Positions 1 through 8,501 of a stretch of 64,000 bases of DNA are shown piece after piece. The translations under genes and the position numbers were made by a program. Each line of letters opens with the position of its first letter. Positions within the stretch are counted from its first letter, which is position 1. The stretch spans positions 3,472,001 through 3,536,000 of the forward strand of contig NZ_CP138918.1 of the NCBI RefSeq assembly GCF_047123305.1, read 5' to 3'. Under the pieces are notes generated by a model that ran no database searches, was not told where the DNA came from, and saw only the letters and a program-made list of their open reading frames with translations. This stretch comes from Thalassobius sp047123305 (GTDB taxonomy: Bacteria; Pseudomonadota; Alphaproteobacteria; Rhodobacterales; Rhodobacteraceae).

Positions 1-1770
1 TGGGATACACAGACGAAAATGGCGCTAGGGCGGCTCCTCGCCCCAGGCGCGGTTCAGGCACGTTTCGTTGGGCAGGGCGACATCATCGCAGTGGGTGAAG
101 TCACCGGACACCTGTCCCTATGGTCGACATCAGGCACGCGCCAATTGCTGCGCCTACGGCCCAGCCTTCGACCGCTGATCCACCTGGCTGTTTCGGGCGA
201 CGCCAAATTATTGGCCGCAAGCGATGGTGAAAAATCCTGGCTATGGAACCTTAAGAGCGGCAAACAAGTTGGCCACGCTGACCTGAGCGCGCGCGCCCTT
301 GGCGCGGCACAGGACGGCAAGAACATCCTGGCCCTGGACGACCGGGCGGCACTCTACCGATGGTCTGGCGACGGTGCGTCCCCTGAGCGATTGGCCGGTG
401 CAATGTTTGAAAATGCGATCACTGAAACCGGATACGGCGACGCCCCGATGATCCACCAGGCTGCGATTGCGGCCGGCCCCACGGGTGCTGTTGTGACCAA
501 TTCGACGGGATCAGGGAAACCGCGCACGTTATATACTTTTCAGAACGGCACATGGCAGAACGCAGACCTGCCTGACAGCTATTACGCGGTCTTTGACCTT
601 GCGATTTCACCAGATCAAAGCAGGGTTCTGGTTGGAGAAGCCAGCTCATTCTCCCTCTATGGCATGTCAGATCTCTCGCAAGTCACTCACTACGGGCTGT
701 TTGGCGGAGAAATCGAAGGCAGCACAGCTTTGACCCTCGGGCAGCTTTCCTCGGTCGACACCCTGACCTTCCTAGGCCAACGTGATCACTTGGTAGCGAT
801 TGGCAGCGAAGGGTTTCCGATCGTATCAATTGATCTGGATGGAGCGGCCATTTCAGCGCCGTTCGGGGCGGAAATGGATTTGCCCGTTTTTGGAGCCTCC
901 GCAACAATCGCAGGCCACAAGGTGTTCCATCTGACCGGCGCAGGCCACATCGCAGTGTTTGACCTTGCCACAGGCAAACCTGCGCGCCCAATCCCTGCAA
1001 GCGCGCTGCCAACGGTGGAATATGAACCCCACGGCTATCTCTTTTCCGGCACCGACGGGCAGGCTTACTATGAGTTCTATGACGGGCCAGGGCTTCGGAT
1101 CGATCCGGCAACAATGCAAACCACAGAGTTGGCGCCGCGCGCGGCCGCAAAATTTGCCAGCCGCGAAAGAAACGAAACCGTCGTCTCGACTTTGGAAAAG
1201 GCAGGGCTGAGCGAGGTACTTCATGCAATAGTGTCAAAGCCCGCTGGTGTCGTCATGTTGTCTTCGTCAAGTGGCCTCTTGTCCTTTCTGGATACGCAAT
1301 CGGGCGAAAGGCTTGCCACCCTTGCGTTCTTCAAAGAGGACGATTGGGCGATTGCTACCGAACTTGGCTTCTTCGACGGCACGTTGCGGGGCATGCAATC
1401 CCTGTCAGCCGTGGACGGCGTGACCGCGCGTCCTGTGATCGAGGCAATGCCGCGCTTTCATCGGCCAGATATGGTGCAAGCCATACTGGCGGGAGACCCA
1501 GAGGGCATCGCTGCCAGAGAAGCAGCGCGGTTGTGGGCCAACGCCCCCGTGGTAACAACACCTGCCCCAAAAGCGGTGACCCCAGAGAAACCGGTCGCAA
1601 TTATTGTGTCCGAGGAAACCGAACCTGCAAAACCCGCTCCCGCCCTTCCGGGATTAGACCTGACCACAGAAACCGAAATCGACACGGCCGTGCCCGAAGA
1701 AACTGCCGCGCCAAAACTCGAAGCGCCAAGTCTGCCGGGGCTATCGATCAGCACAGAGGGAACAGACTGA
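1..1770 (+). CDS. WD40-like beta-propeller protein, 5' end outside the window
   Basis: Partial gene. The frame is open to base 1: the first six codons read W-D-T-Q-T-K and run straight into a WD40 blade, so the ATG at 19 is an internal Met. Roughly residues 1-450 hold degenerate WD40/quinoprotein-like blades (LSLWSTSG, SWLWNLKSG, FDLATGKP). The motif GFFDGTLRGMQ near residue 455 resembles the end of the propeller in caspase-like/WD40 proteins (a 'G-Y/F-F-D-G-S' motif); the missing N-terminus could carry such a domain, which cannot be checked here. The last 80 residues are Pro/Ala/Glu-rich and repeat a short motif, LPGLDLTTE and LPGLSISTE. The next gene starts 3 bases after the stop, so this is an operon. 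Function unknown; a scaffold role is typical of propellers. Confidence 0.75.
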   Translation, partial: WDTQTKMALGRLLAPGAVQARFVGQGDIIAVGEVTGHLSLWSTSGTRQLLRLRPSLRPLIHLAVSGDAKLLAASDGEKSWLWNLKSGKQVGHADLSARALGAAQDGKNILALDDRAALYRWSGDGASPERLAGAMFENAITETGYGDAPMIHQAAIAAGPTGAVVTNSTGSGKPRTLYTFQNGTWQNADLPDSYYAVFDLAISPDQSRVLVGEASSFSLYGMSDLSQVTHYGLFGGEIEGSTALTLGQLSSVDTLTFLGQRDHLVAIGSEGFPIVSIDLDGAAISAPFGAEMDLPVFGASATIAGHKVFHLTGAGHIAVFDLATGKPARPIPASALPTVEYEPHGYLFSGTDGQAYYEFYDGPGLRIDPATMQTTELAPRAAAKFASRERNETVVSTLEKAGLSEVLHAIVSKPAGVVMLSSSSGLLSFLDTQSGERLATLAFFKEDDWAIATELGFFDGTLRGMQSLSAVDGVTARPVIEAMPRFHRPDMVQAILAGDPEGIAAREAARLWANAPVVTTPAPKAVTPEKPVAIIVSEETEPAKPAPALPGLDLTTETEIDTAVPEETAAPKLEAPSLPGLSISTEGTD

Positions 1771-1773
1771 CCA

Positions 1774-3828
1774 ATGCGATTTCTGATCCTGTTGGCCTGG
1801 GGCCTTTTTGCCACCGCTGCCAGTTCTCAAACCACGCCACAGACACCAGTGACCGAGCAAGTCACGGTAACGGTTTATGGTCCTTGGACACATGGGTTTA
1901 GAACCAGCGATAACGCTGAAGCCCATTTGAGGGAGCACCCCAATGTCTATGTCAAGTCAGCAGCCACCGCAGTTGGCAGCGAAATGGACGGGCGCCCGAT
2001 CTCCACGAAGCTGGTTTCGGTCGAATTCAAATCAAAAGGTGACGCAAGTCACTTCCCGTTCAAGGCGCGCGCCAAGGTTGAGGTGACCCTCGCACCTTGG
2101 AAGATCAACATTCCGAAAGATGTCGCTAAAGCCGAAGCTGCCGCAGAAGCCAGCGGTGCAAAACCGATCGAGAACGAGTTGGACCAACGCATCGCCGAGT
2201 TGGAGGCGCTGGACGCAGAAATGAGTGACGCAGTTGTCGACAAGCTGACCACGGACCTGCTGGACAAAATCAACGACATCGACGTGATGCGCAACACGCT
2301 GGTTTCGGTCATCGCTCGTTTGACCAGCAAAGGTCCGGCCCTTGGGTTGTGGAAAGGGGGAAAGACCGCACATCGCTATATCTCTCGCTTGGAAGAAACA
2401 GTCGCGCGGGTTCAGCAGGTCGAGGCCAGCCTGACCGGTTTGCACGACCATTCGATGCGAAAGGCGTCCTCCTTATTCGATGGTCTGCTGCGGGACCTTG
2501 ATGCGCTTGATGATGAAATCGGTGTCCAAGGCACTTGGGGCGACGGCGATCCCGACGTGGCGGCTTTTTGGGCGGCGAAAGACGCGCTCCGCGACGCGGT
2601 CACAACCGCGGAGAAAGAGGCTCTGAACTATGACATCGGGATGTCAAACGAACAGTACGCCCATACGTTCCGCGCATTGAAACGTCAGGACAAAATCAAC
2701 GAATTGCGTAAGAATGACTTCTTGAGACGGGAATACGGTATCGATCCGAGCGCGGAAACCGACGCAACCCCGGTAACAGAAGAAGCACTGGAAGCAGATC
2801 AGGCCGACAAGGCGCGGGATAGGTTGAAGTCCCAACTATCACCGGCGCTCGCGCCCGAAGCGCTGCAGGGTGATCCGACAGGGGATCAGCCACAGGCCGC
2901 GCCAATGCGCGAAGCCAAGAAACAATCCCCGCTCCGGGCATCTTCTCAATCCGGTGCGGTTTCGGAAATACGCAGCCAAGCGGGGGCAGCCACGGACGCC
3001 AGAACGATGGATGCCGAAGGCGCAGGGCCCATCCAAGCCCGCCGAGACAAGGAAACCGCCCCCCGCGTTGAAACGCCAAGGGTGACGTCGCCTTTCGACC
3101 TGGCACGGCAAGAGAAAGAGCGGGCGGCGCAGAAGGAAGAACACAATACCGCCACACTCAGATTCAACGAGCTGGCGTGGTTAGAGATCGATGGGCAGAT
3201 AGATAAACAAAAGGAATTGGAACTCGAGCTGTTTGTACTCGTCACTCACGAAGTTCGCGGCCCAGGCTACGAGGCTGCCCGGCAATGCGGCCGCGCACGC
3301 AGCGATGAAATTGATCGCCGAAGAGAAGCGCACCGAACCGCTTGTTACATTCGCGGCACTCCTCCGAAGGACACCTCGGAATACCTTGCATATCGGCAGT
3401 CTTGTAAGGGAAACTGGTACGCATTGCATTACAACTGGACGCATATTGATCGTAGAGATCCGGCTTTCGACCTGATCCCCTATGGCACCTGGTACAACGG
3501 CCGGCTTGCGGCAATCCCGGATGAGGTTCGCGCGGAATGGCCCTGTCCCGATGCTGGCCCAAACACCAAAGTTCAAGCAGGCTCGCCGCTTCATATTGTT
3601 GGTCAAGCAAACTCTCCGGAAACAATTCGATCAATGATTCGAAGATGGCTTGATGATCTTGGGCTTAAGAGTGTCGAAGTGCGTTTGTCCCAAAACCTGA
3701 ACGAATTGCCATCACCAAGCGTCGACCGAATTGACAACTGGCCCGACCTCACAAACGCCCCCTTCACACTCTACGATGACAGCGCGCTGAAAGAGCTGCG
3801 CGATATGCAGCAGGAGTACCGATATTGA
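1774..3828 (+). CDS. exported coiled-coil protein of unknown function
   Basis: 684 residues; family not recognised. Residues 1-19 look like a cleavable signal peptide (hydrophobic core FLILLAWGLFATAA, cut near ASSQ), so the protein is probably periplasmic. Residues ~120-230 and ~290-360 are rich in Glu, Lys, Asp and Leu and probably form coiled coils (IAELEALDAEMSDAVVDKL). Residues ~370-450 are a low-complexity linker rich in Ala, Gln, Arg and Pro. The C-terminal ~210 residues look folded and hold four Cys (RQCGR, TACYI, QSCKG, EWPCPD) that could make two disulfides. It starts 3 bases after the propeller gene, and its stop overlaps the TTG start of the beta-helix gene, so the three are probably translated together. 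The base composition looks less GC-rich than the rest of the window (by eye). Confidence 0.8.
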   Translation: MRFLILLAWGLFATAASSQTTPQTPVTEQVTVTVYGPWTHGFRTSDNAEAHLREHPNVYVKSAATAVGSEMDGRPISTKLVSVEFKSKGDASHFPFKARAKVEVTLAPWKINIPKDVAKAEAAAEASGAKPIENELDQRIAELEALDAEMSDAVVDKLTTDLLDKINDIDVMRNTLVSVIARLTSKGPALGLWKGGKTAHRYISRLEETVARVQQVEASLTGLHDHSMRKASSLFDGLLRDLDALDDEIGVQGTWGDGDPDVAAFWAAKDALRDAVTTAEKEALNYDIGMSNEQYAHTFRALKRQDKINELRKNDFLRREYGIDPSAETDATPVTEEALEADQADKARDRLKSQLSPALAPEALQGDPTGDQPQAAPMREAKKQSPLRASSQSGAVSEIRSQAGAATDARTMDAEGAGPIQARRDKETAPRVETPRVTSPFDLARQEKERAAQKEEHNTATLRFNELAWLEIDGQIDKQKELELELFVLVTHEVRGPGYEAARQCGRARSDEIDRRREAHRTACYIRGTPPKDTSEYLAYRQSCKGNWYALHYNWTHIDRRDPAFDLIPYGTWYNGRLAAIPDEVRAEWPCPDAGPNTKVQAGSPLHIVGQANSPETIRSMIRRWLDDLGLKSVEVRLSQNLNELPSPSVDRIDNWPDLTNAPFTLYDDSALKELRDMQQEYRY

Positions 3829-5777
3829 CGCATTCATTACTATTGCGCTGGGCTGCTGCCCTTTGGATCGCGTTGACGGGCGCTGCGACGGCGCAGTCTT
3901 TTAGCGAACAGGTCGCAGGGATCTACACCACCGCGCCTGATTTTGACTTTGCCGTGCAACTCACCCTTTGGCCTGATGGGGATGGATTTGCCGGTGACGC
4001 GCTCATCGCCGCCGCCCGCTACCCGGTTTACGGCGAACAGGACGGCCCGGCCCTGCGCGGTGTGTTCGATGTGGATGGGACCTTGCAACGCTTTACCTTT
4101 CTGCCTTCGAAATCGGGACAGGTCGCGATGCAGTTTTCCGGCGAACCCGCGCCGATCCTGATGACCCGCGCCGCCCTGCCCGGTTTTACCGGCCGGTTTG
4201 CCGGTGAATTCGGCGTCGTAACGGTACGAAATCGTGATGGCCGTTTGGTTGCCGACTGGATCGACACATCGGGTGACGCCCACGTCGGAACGGGGACTTC
4301 GCAGGGCCTGCGGATTGCCTTCCCCGATCTGCCAGCCTCGATCTATTTCGAACCACAGAAGGCTGCCTACTACCTTGATCTGCCCAACTATTTTGGCACC
4401 GTCTCTCGCAGGGCTGTCCCGCTACGGCTTGGTCCGGACGAGAGCGCAGATTTCAAAACGCTCGCGTCAGCCTTAGACGCAGCACCTAAGGGAAGCACGA
4501 TCGAGATCATGCCAGGCACCTATAGCGGTGCCGCACAGGCCAGCAAACAGGTGAAATTGGAGGGGTTTGGCCAACTTGGCGACGTAGTCCTCACCGCTGA
4601 CAGCGGCACAGTCCTGCATTGGACGGCCAACGGCGGTAGCCTGCGGAACGTCGCAATCCGGGTGCCGGAGAATGGCATAGGTGTCGATCTGAACGATGGA
4701 ACAATGTCTGTGCTCGGCGCCACAGTCACGTCGGCAACTGGGGCCGTCGGCATCGCGGCCACAGGTAGCGGGGCGCTATCGGTAAAAACAACGACCCTGT
4801 CAGGGGGCGATCACGGTATTAAGGCGACAGATTTTACAGGTCAACTGACTGTGGCCGACATCACGGCCAGCGATACAGCGAAATCCATCCTGTCCGTCGA
4901 GAACACCCCACCGACCACTGAAATCAAAATCGAAGGCAGCCGTTTTTCCAACAGCGCGTCCAATGCCCTGCGGCTCAAGGATGTGGGCAAGGTTTTGGTG
5001 TCGAACAACACGATCTCGGATGTGCGGGTGGGTCTTCATCATTCGGGTGGTAACTATGCACACATAGAGGCCAACACACTCTCGAACATTGGCGCGCATG
5101 GAATTTGGTTCGAGGGCCAGCATGCAGACTCCATCCATCTAAGTGACAACAAGATTGACGAGGTGGCACAAGCCTGCCTGTTGCTGAACAGCCTGACCTT
5201 TCCGGAACGGGGCGTTGGCCTTCGTGGGAACCAGTTTCACAACTGCAATCGGATCGCAGTAGCGGTCGTTGGAGAGGACACCGTAGCAAACTCAGCCGGG
5301 CTGGTTTTGCAAGACGAAGCCCATCACGGCAGCGCCACTCATCTGGCGGTCTACGCGCCGGTCCCGGTTAAACTGGAAAGGGTACAGTTCAAAACATCAA
5401 GTGGTCCTGGCGTGGTACTGGGAGACGGCGCAACTCTAACCGCGAAGGAGACAAAGGTGCTCGGAAGCGGCGAAGCTGGGATTGTCGCGGTTGGCAAAGA
5501 AATCAACGTCATCCTCGACAACACGCAAGTCAGTGCATCAGGCAAATCTGGGATTGTGCTCTCAGGCAGTGTGATCGCGCAGATAAACGATGCCGTGGTG
5601 TCCAACAACCAAAGCCATGGGATAGAACTTCATCAGGGCACTCAAATCGGCGGCTTCGCGAATAACGCTGTAAGCAACAACCAAGGGGCCGGTATCTTGG
5701 TCTCGGGTGTGGTTTTTGCGCCGGATGGCGGGAACGAGATTTCCGGAAACGTCGAGGGCGATATCAAACGACAGTAA
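3825..5777 (+). CDS. exported right-handed parallel beta-helix protein
   Basis: 650 residues. The start is TTG at 3825, whose TG is shared with the TGA stop of the upstream gene (TTGA); this points to translational coupling, and no better ATG exists. Residues 1-24 form a signal peptide (LLLRWAAALWIALTGAATAQS). Residues ~25-195 are a beta-rich domain of unknown type. From ~200 a pectate-lyase/NosD-like helix begins ('FKTLASALDAAPKGSTIEI', the usual entry coil) and continues to the end as ~20-residue coils such as SNNTISDVRVGLHHSGGNYA and SDNKIDEVAQACLLLNS, with an Asn-containing turn in most coils. Such folds bind or cut polysaccharide, but no catalytic set can be assigned. The only neighbours upstream are the propeller and the coiled-coil protein, so an envelope or surface complex is a reasonable guess. 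Confidence 0.85.
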   Translation: MTHSLLLRWAAALWIALTGAATAQSFSEQVAGIYTTAPDFDFAVQLTLWPDGDGFAGDALIAAARYPVYGEQDGPALRGVFDVDGTLQRFTFLPSKSGQVAMQFSGEPAPILMTRAALPGFTGRFAGEFGVVTVRNRDGRLVADWIDTSGDAHVGTGTSQGLRIAFPDLPASIYFEPQKAAYYLDLPNYFGTVSRRAVPLRLGPDESADFKTLASALDAAPKGSTIEIMPGTYSGAAQASKQVKLEGFGQLGDVVLTADSGTVLHWTANGGSLRNVAIRVPENGIGVDLNDGTMSVLGATVTSATGAVGIAATGSGALSVKTTTLSGGDHGIKATDFTGQLTVADITASDTAKSILSVENTPPTTEIKIEGSRFSNSASNALRLKDVGKVLVSNNTISDVRVGLHHSGGNYAHIEANTLSNIGAHGIWFEGQHADSIHLSDNKIDEVAQACLLLNSLTFPERGVGLRGNQFHNCNRIAVAVVGEDTVANSAGLVLQDEAHHGSATHLAVYAPVPVKLERVQFKTSSGPGVVLGDGATLTAKETKVLGSGEAGIVAVGKEINVILDNTQVSASGKSGIVLSGSVIAQINDAVVSNNQSHGIELHQGTQIGGFANNAVSNNQGAGILVSGVVFAPDGGNEISGNVEGDIKRQ

Positions 5778-5834
5778 ACGGAGCGCAGTGGTTTTCGCGT
5801 TTTGAAGGCATTCACAGGAAGTGCCAAAACTCAT

Positions 5835-5853
5835 ATCCAGTTTCAGACTGGAT
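5835..5853. terminator. hairpin between convergent genes
   Basis: Arms ATCCAGT (5835-5841) and ACTGGAT (5847-5853) with a 5-base loop, between the stop of the beta-helix gene and the stop of the LysR gene. There is no long T-run, so it is a weak or bidirectional terminator at best. Confidence 0.4.
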
Positions 5854-5869
5854 CATCACCGAAACGGGT

Positions 5870-6718
5870 TCAGAAATGGGACCAGATCCGTTGCCCGACC
5901 ACGCCCAGGTTGAACCCGGCCCGTTTGGTCAGGCAGATCGGTAGCGTCACGTCGCCCATCACCTCCAGGTCCACCAGCGCGCCGCGAGCGATGTCTGCTG
6001 CCACCATGTGGTCCGGCAACCGGCCCCAGCCAAGCCCTGCGAGGATCAGCGCTTTTTTCGTCGACATATCGGTGACAAACCACTTGGGCGCCTGCTGCAG
6101 CAAGCCGACATCCGGCGATTTCTCATCAGTGGATTTCACGACGACTTGCGGGTGGCGCGCCAGATCTTCTTTGTTCATTTCCGACGCAGGCTGGTCCAGC
6201 AGTTCCGGAGCCACCACCAGCGGAAAGCGCATCTGGGTGATTTCGCGGTAGTCGATAAAGGGGCTGCGACTGGGGGCGGCAAAGATCGCAATATCCACCT
6301 TTTCTTCCATCAGCTGGCGCTCGCCTGAGGCGGTCTCGACCTCCAGATGCAGGGTGGTTGTGGGAAACTCGGATTTTAACGTCTGCAACAGGTCTGCCAG
6401 ACGGGGGATCGGAAAGTTGCTGCTGACGCCGATGCGCAGTTCGGTTTCCACATCTCCCTTCAGGTCACGGACAAAATCTTCGAACTGCTGGGCCTGCGCC
6501 AGCAGATGCCGGATCTGTCCTAGCAGCACTTTGCCATCGCGGGTCAGGGAGGGACGGTAGGTGGAGCGGTCGAAAATCTCGACCTGATAGAGCATCTCCA
6601 CCTGTTTCACCGAATAGGACACCGCCGAACGGGCTTTGTTCAGCTTTTCACTGGCCAATTGGAAACTGCCGGTTTCCGCAACCGTATGCACAACATGGAG
6701 ATGGTCGAGATTTGTCAT
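5870..6718 (-). CDS. LysR-family transcriptional regulator
   Basis: 282 residues, the usual LysR length. The N-terminal winged helix-turn-helix spans residues ~1-60 (LHVVHTVAETGSFQLASEKLNKARSA in parts, with the typical A-S-x-x-L-N-x-x-x-S-A-V-S pattern). The LysR substrate-binding domain follows from ~90 (LRIGVSSNFPIPRLADLLQ). It is transcribed away from the haloalkane dehalogenase gene, with about 95 bases between the two start codons, so it most likely controls that operon and itself. The inverted repeat AAAAGC-TAT-GCTTTT at 6746-6760 lies in that gap and is a good operator candidate. The effector is unknown; a product or substrate of the dehalogenase is the natural guess. Confidence 0.93.
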   Translation of the reverse strand: MTNLDHLHVVHTVAETGSFQLASEKLNKARSAVSYSVKQVEMLYQVEIFDRSTYRPSLTRDGKVLLGQIRHLLAQAQQFEDFVRDLKGDVETELRIGVSSNFPIPRLADLLQTLKSEFPTTTLHLEVETASGERQLMEEKVDIAIFAAPSRSPFIDYREITQMRFPLVVAPELLDQPASEMNKEDLARHPQVVVKSTDEKSPDVGLLQQAPKWFVTDMSTKKALILAGLGWGRLPDHMVAADIARGALVDLEVMGDVTLPICLTKRAGFNLGVVGQRIWSHF

Positions 6719-6745
6719 CGTCTAATTATGTGACGGAGACGGGCG

Positions 6746-6760
6746 AAAAGCTATGCTTTT
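6746..6760. promoter_or_regulatory. inverted repeat in the LysR/dehalogenase divergent promoter region
   Basis: Perfect 6-bp arms AAAAGC and GCTTTT around TAT. A second inverted repeat, CGTC-N9-GACG, sits at 6719-6735 next to the LysR start. LysR proteins commonly bind interrupted dyads in such divergent gaps. This is a candidate only. Confidence 0.45.
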
Positions 6761-6813
6761 TATTGACGCTCGGCACCGTTAGCTCTGGGACAACGGACAA
6801 GAGAGTAGAGCAA

Positions 6814-7740
6814 ATGACCCAAGCTGAGATTTCTGCCGATTTCCCTTTCACTTCGCGCTTTGTGGAGGTGAAGGGCAGCAAAATTCACTACATTGACGAG
6901 GGCACGGGCGATCCGGTGCTGTTTTTGCACGGCAACCCGGCCTCCAATTATATCTGGCGCAATATCATCCCTCATATCACGCCAGAAGCCCGCGCCATTG
7001 CGCCTGACCTGATTGGCTTTGGCAAATCCGATAAGCCCGACATCGCTTATGGGTTTGACGACAGCTATGCCTATCTGGAAGGCTTCATCGAAGCGCTTGA
7101 TCTGCAAAATATCACCCTGGTGGCGCAGGATTGGGGGTCGGGGCTGGGATTTCACTTTGCCAACACCCACCGCGACCGGATCAAGGGCATTGTATTTATG
7201 GAGGCGATGCACCGCGAGATCGATTTTGACACAATGGCCAAGGCGGACAAGTTTCTGATGCGGCTGATCCGGGCCCCTTTTGCCAGCTGGCTGATGCTGG
7301 GGGTGATGAACAGTTTTGTAAAACAAATGTTGCCCGATTGGATCGAGCGTGATCTGAGCAAAGCCGAGATGGAAGCCTACCTGGCCCCTTTCCCCACCAT
7401 CAAAAGCCGCAAACCGATCTATGTCTTTCCGCGGGACGTGCCGGTGCAAGGCAAGCCGCCGCACATCTCAAGGGCGGTGGCGGCCTATTCGCAATGGCTG
7501 CGTGAGACCGATCTGCCAAAGCTGTTCTTCCATGCTGATCCCGGCGTGCTGATCCGGCAAAAGGACGTGGTCTGGATCAAGGAGAACTTCCCCAATCTGA
7601 CCACCGTGGATCTGGGCAGCGGTCTGCATTTCCTGCAAGAAGACTACCCCCATGAAATCGGTGCTGCTTTGGCGCAATGGTATCGTGGCCTGAACGCCGC
7701 TCCGGCCCCAATCGAAGGAGATCTGTCACATGCCGTATGA
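6814..7740 (+). CDS. haloalkane dehalogenase (alpha/beta hydrolase, DhaA-like)
   Basis: 308 residues from the ATG at 6814. The longest frame opens at 6712 but overlaps the LysR start codon and adds 34 unrelated residues. With this start the key residues are Asn41 (HGNPASNYIW), Asp106-Trp107 (AQDWGSGLG), Glu130 (IVFMEA) and His272 (SGLHFLQEDYP). These are the positions I recall for the Rhodococcus enzyme DhaA: nucleophile Asp106, acid Glu130, base His272, and halide-binding Asn41/Trp107. It should hydrolyse carbon-halogen bonds of halogenated alkanes to alcohol and halide in the cytoplasm. A full pentad makes an ordinary esterase unlikely. The next gene overlaps it by 11 bases. Marine roseobacters do carry active enzymes of this family; the substrate cannot be read from sequence. 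Confidence 0.92.
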   Translation: MTQAEISADFPFTSRFVEVKGSKIHYIDEGTGDPVLFLHGNPASNYIWRNIIPHITPEARAIAPDLIGFGKSDKPDIAYGFDDSYAYLEGFIEALDLQNITLVAQDWGSGLGFHFANTHRDRIKGIVFMEAMHREIDFDTMAKADKFLMRLIRAPFASWLMLGVMNSFVKQMLPDWIERDLSKAEMEAYLAPFPTIKSRKPIYVFPRDVPVQGKPPHISRAVAAYSQWLRETDLPKLFFHADPGVLIRQKDVVWIKENFPNLTTVDLGSGLHFLQEDYPHEIGAALAQWYRGLNAAPAPIEGDLSHAV

Positions 7741-8455
7741 GTTTCCCAGCGCCACCCCGCATGGCGAGATCCAAGAGATCTTCCAAGATGTGTTCCACCT
7801 GACCGGCAGCGTCGAAATGGTGCCCGGCATGCAGATCAGCCGGGCCATGACCATCCTGCGTCGCAGCGGTAAACTGACGCTGATCAGCCCGATCCGGCTG
7901 TCGGATGCAGGCTTGCGCCAGTTGGAAGCTTTGGGAGAGGTCACCAATATTGTGCAGCTAGGTGGCTACCACCTCGGCGCGCGCAACGGGTTGGACGATC
8001 AGTTCTATGTTGATCGCTACGGGGCAACGCTTTGGGCCCTGCCGGGGATGGAACATAAAGGCGGATTGCGACCTGACCGGATCCTCCGCAAAGGGGGGGA
8101 CATGCCGCAGCTGGGCCTCTCCCTGCATGTTTATGAAAGCTCCAAATTGCCCGAAGGTCTGTTGCTGCTGGAACGCGAGGGCGGCATTCTGATTGCTGCC
8201 GACAGTCTGCAGAACTGGACCCAGCCGGATGCCTTCTTCAGCCCCATCGCGGCAGATCGAATGGGGGCGGCCGGTTTCTTTACCCCTGCCAATATCGGGC
8301 CAGAGTGGCTGCGGTTCTGTACGCCTGAGGTTGCCGATTTTGACCAGATCCGCGCCCTGCCCTTCAGGCACCTGCTGCCTTCGCACGGCACGCCCCTGCT
8401 GGACAGCGCCAAAGAGGCGTTGATCAAACGGATCGACACGCTTTTCGTCACCTAA
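7730..8455 (+). CDS. putative metallo-beta-lactamase-fold protein, co-transcribed with the dehalogenase
   Basis: 241 residues. The ATG has a good ribosome-binding site (GGAG, 10 bases upstream) inside the end of the dehalogenase gene. The order of strands suggests an MBL-type fold: 'LISPIRLSDAGLRQLEALGEV', then 'LGGYHLGARNGLDDQFYVD', then 'GILIAADSLQNW' and a final 'LLPSHGTPL'. The classical HxHxDH zinc motif is missing; His-101-region 'GGYHLGARNGLDD' and the C-terminal 'SHGTP' are the only likely metal positions. It may therefore be a degenerate or non-catalytic member. The overlap with the dehalogenase suggests a shared pathway. No substrate is proposed. Confidence 0.7.
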   Translation: MPYEFPSATPHGEIQEIFQDVFHLTGSVEMVPGMQISRAMTILRRSGKLTLISPIRLSDAGLRQLEALGEVTNIVQLGGYHLGARNGLDDQFYVDRYGATLWALPGMEHKGGLRPDRILRKGGDMPQLGLSLHVYESSKLPEGLLLLEREGGILIAADSLQNWTQPDAFFSPIAADRMGAAGFFTPANIGPEWLRFCTPEVADFDQIRALPFRHLLPSHGTPLLDSAKEALIKRIDTLFVT

Positions 8456-8463
8456 GGGATGTG

Positions 8464-8495
8464 AACCCGCCCCTGCCAATCGCCTGGGGCGGGTT
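8464..8495. terminator. bidirectional terminator hairpin
   Basis: Arms AACCCGCCCC (8464-8473) and GGGGCGGGTT (8486-8495), perfect 10-bp stem. It lies between the stop of the MBL-like gene (+) and the stop of the fuconate dehydratase gene (-) and can serve both. Confidence 0.75.
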
Positions 8496-8501
8496 CGCTG
8501 T

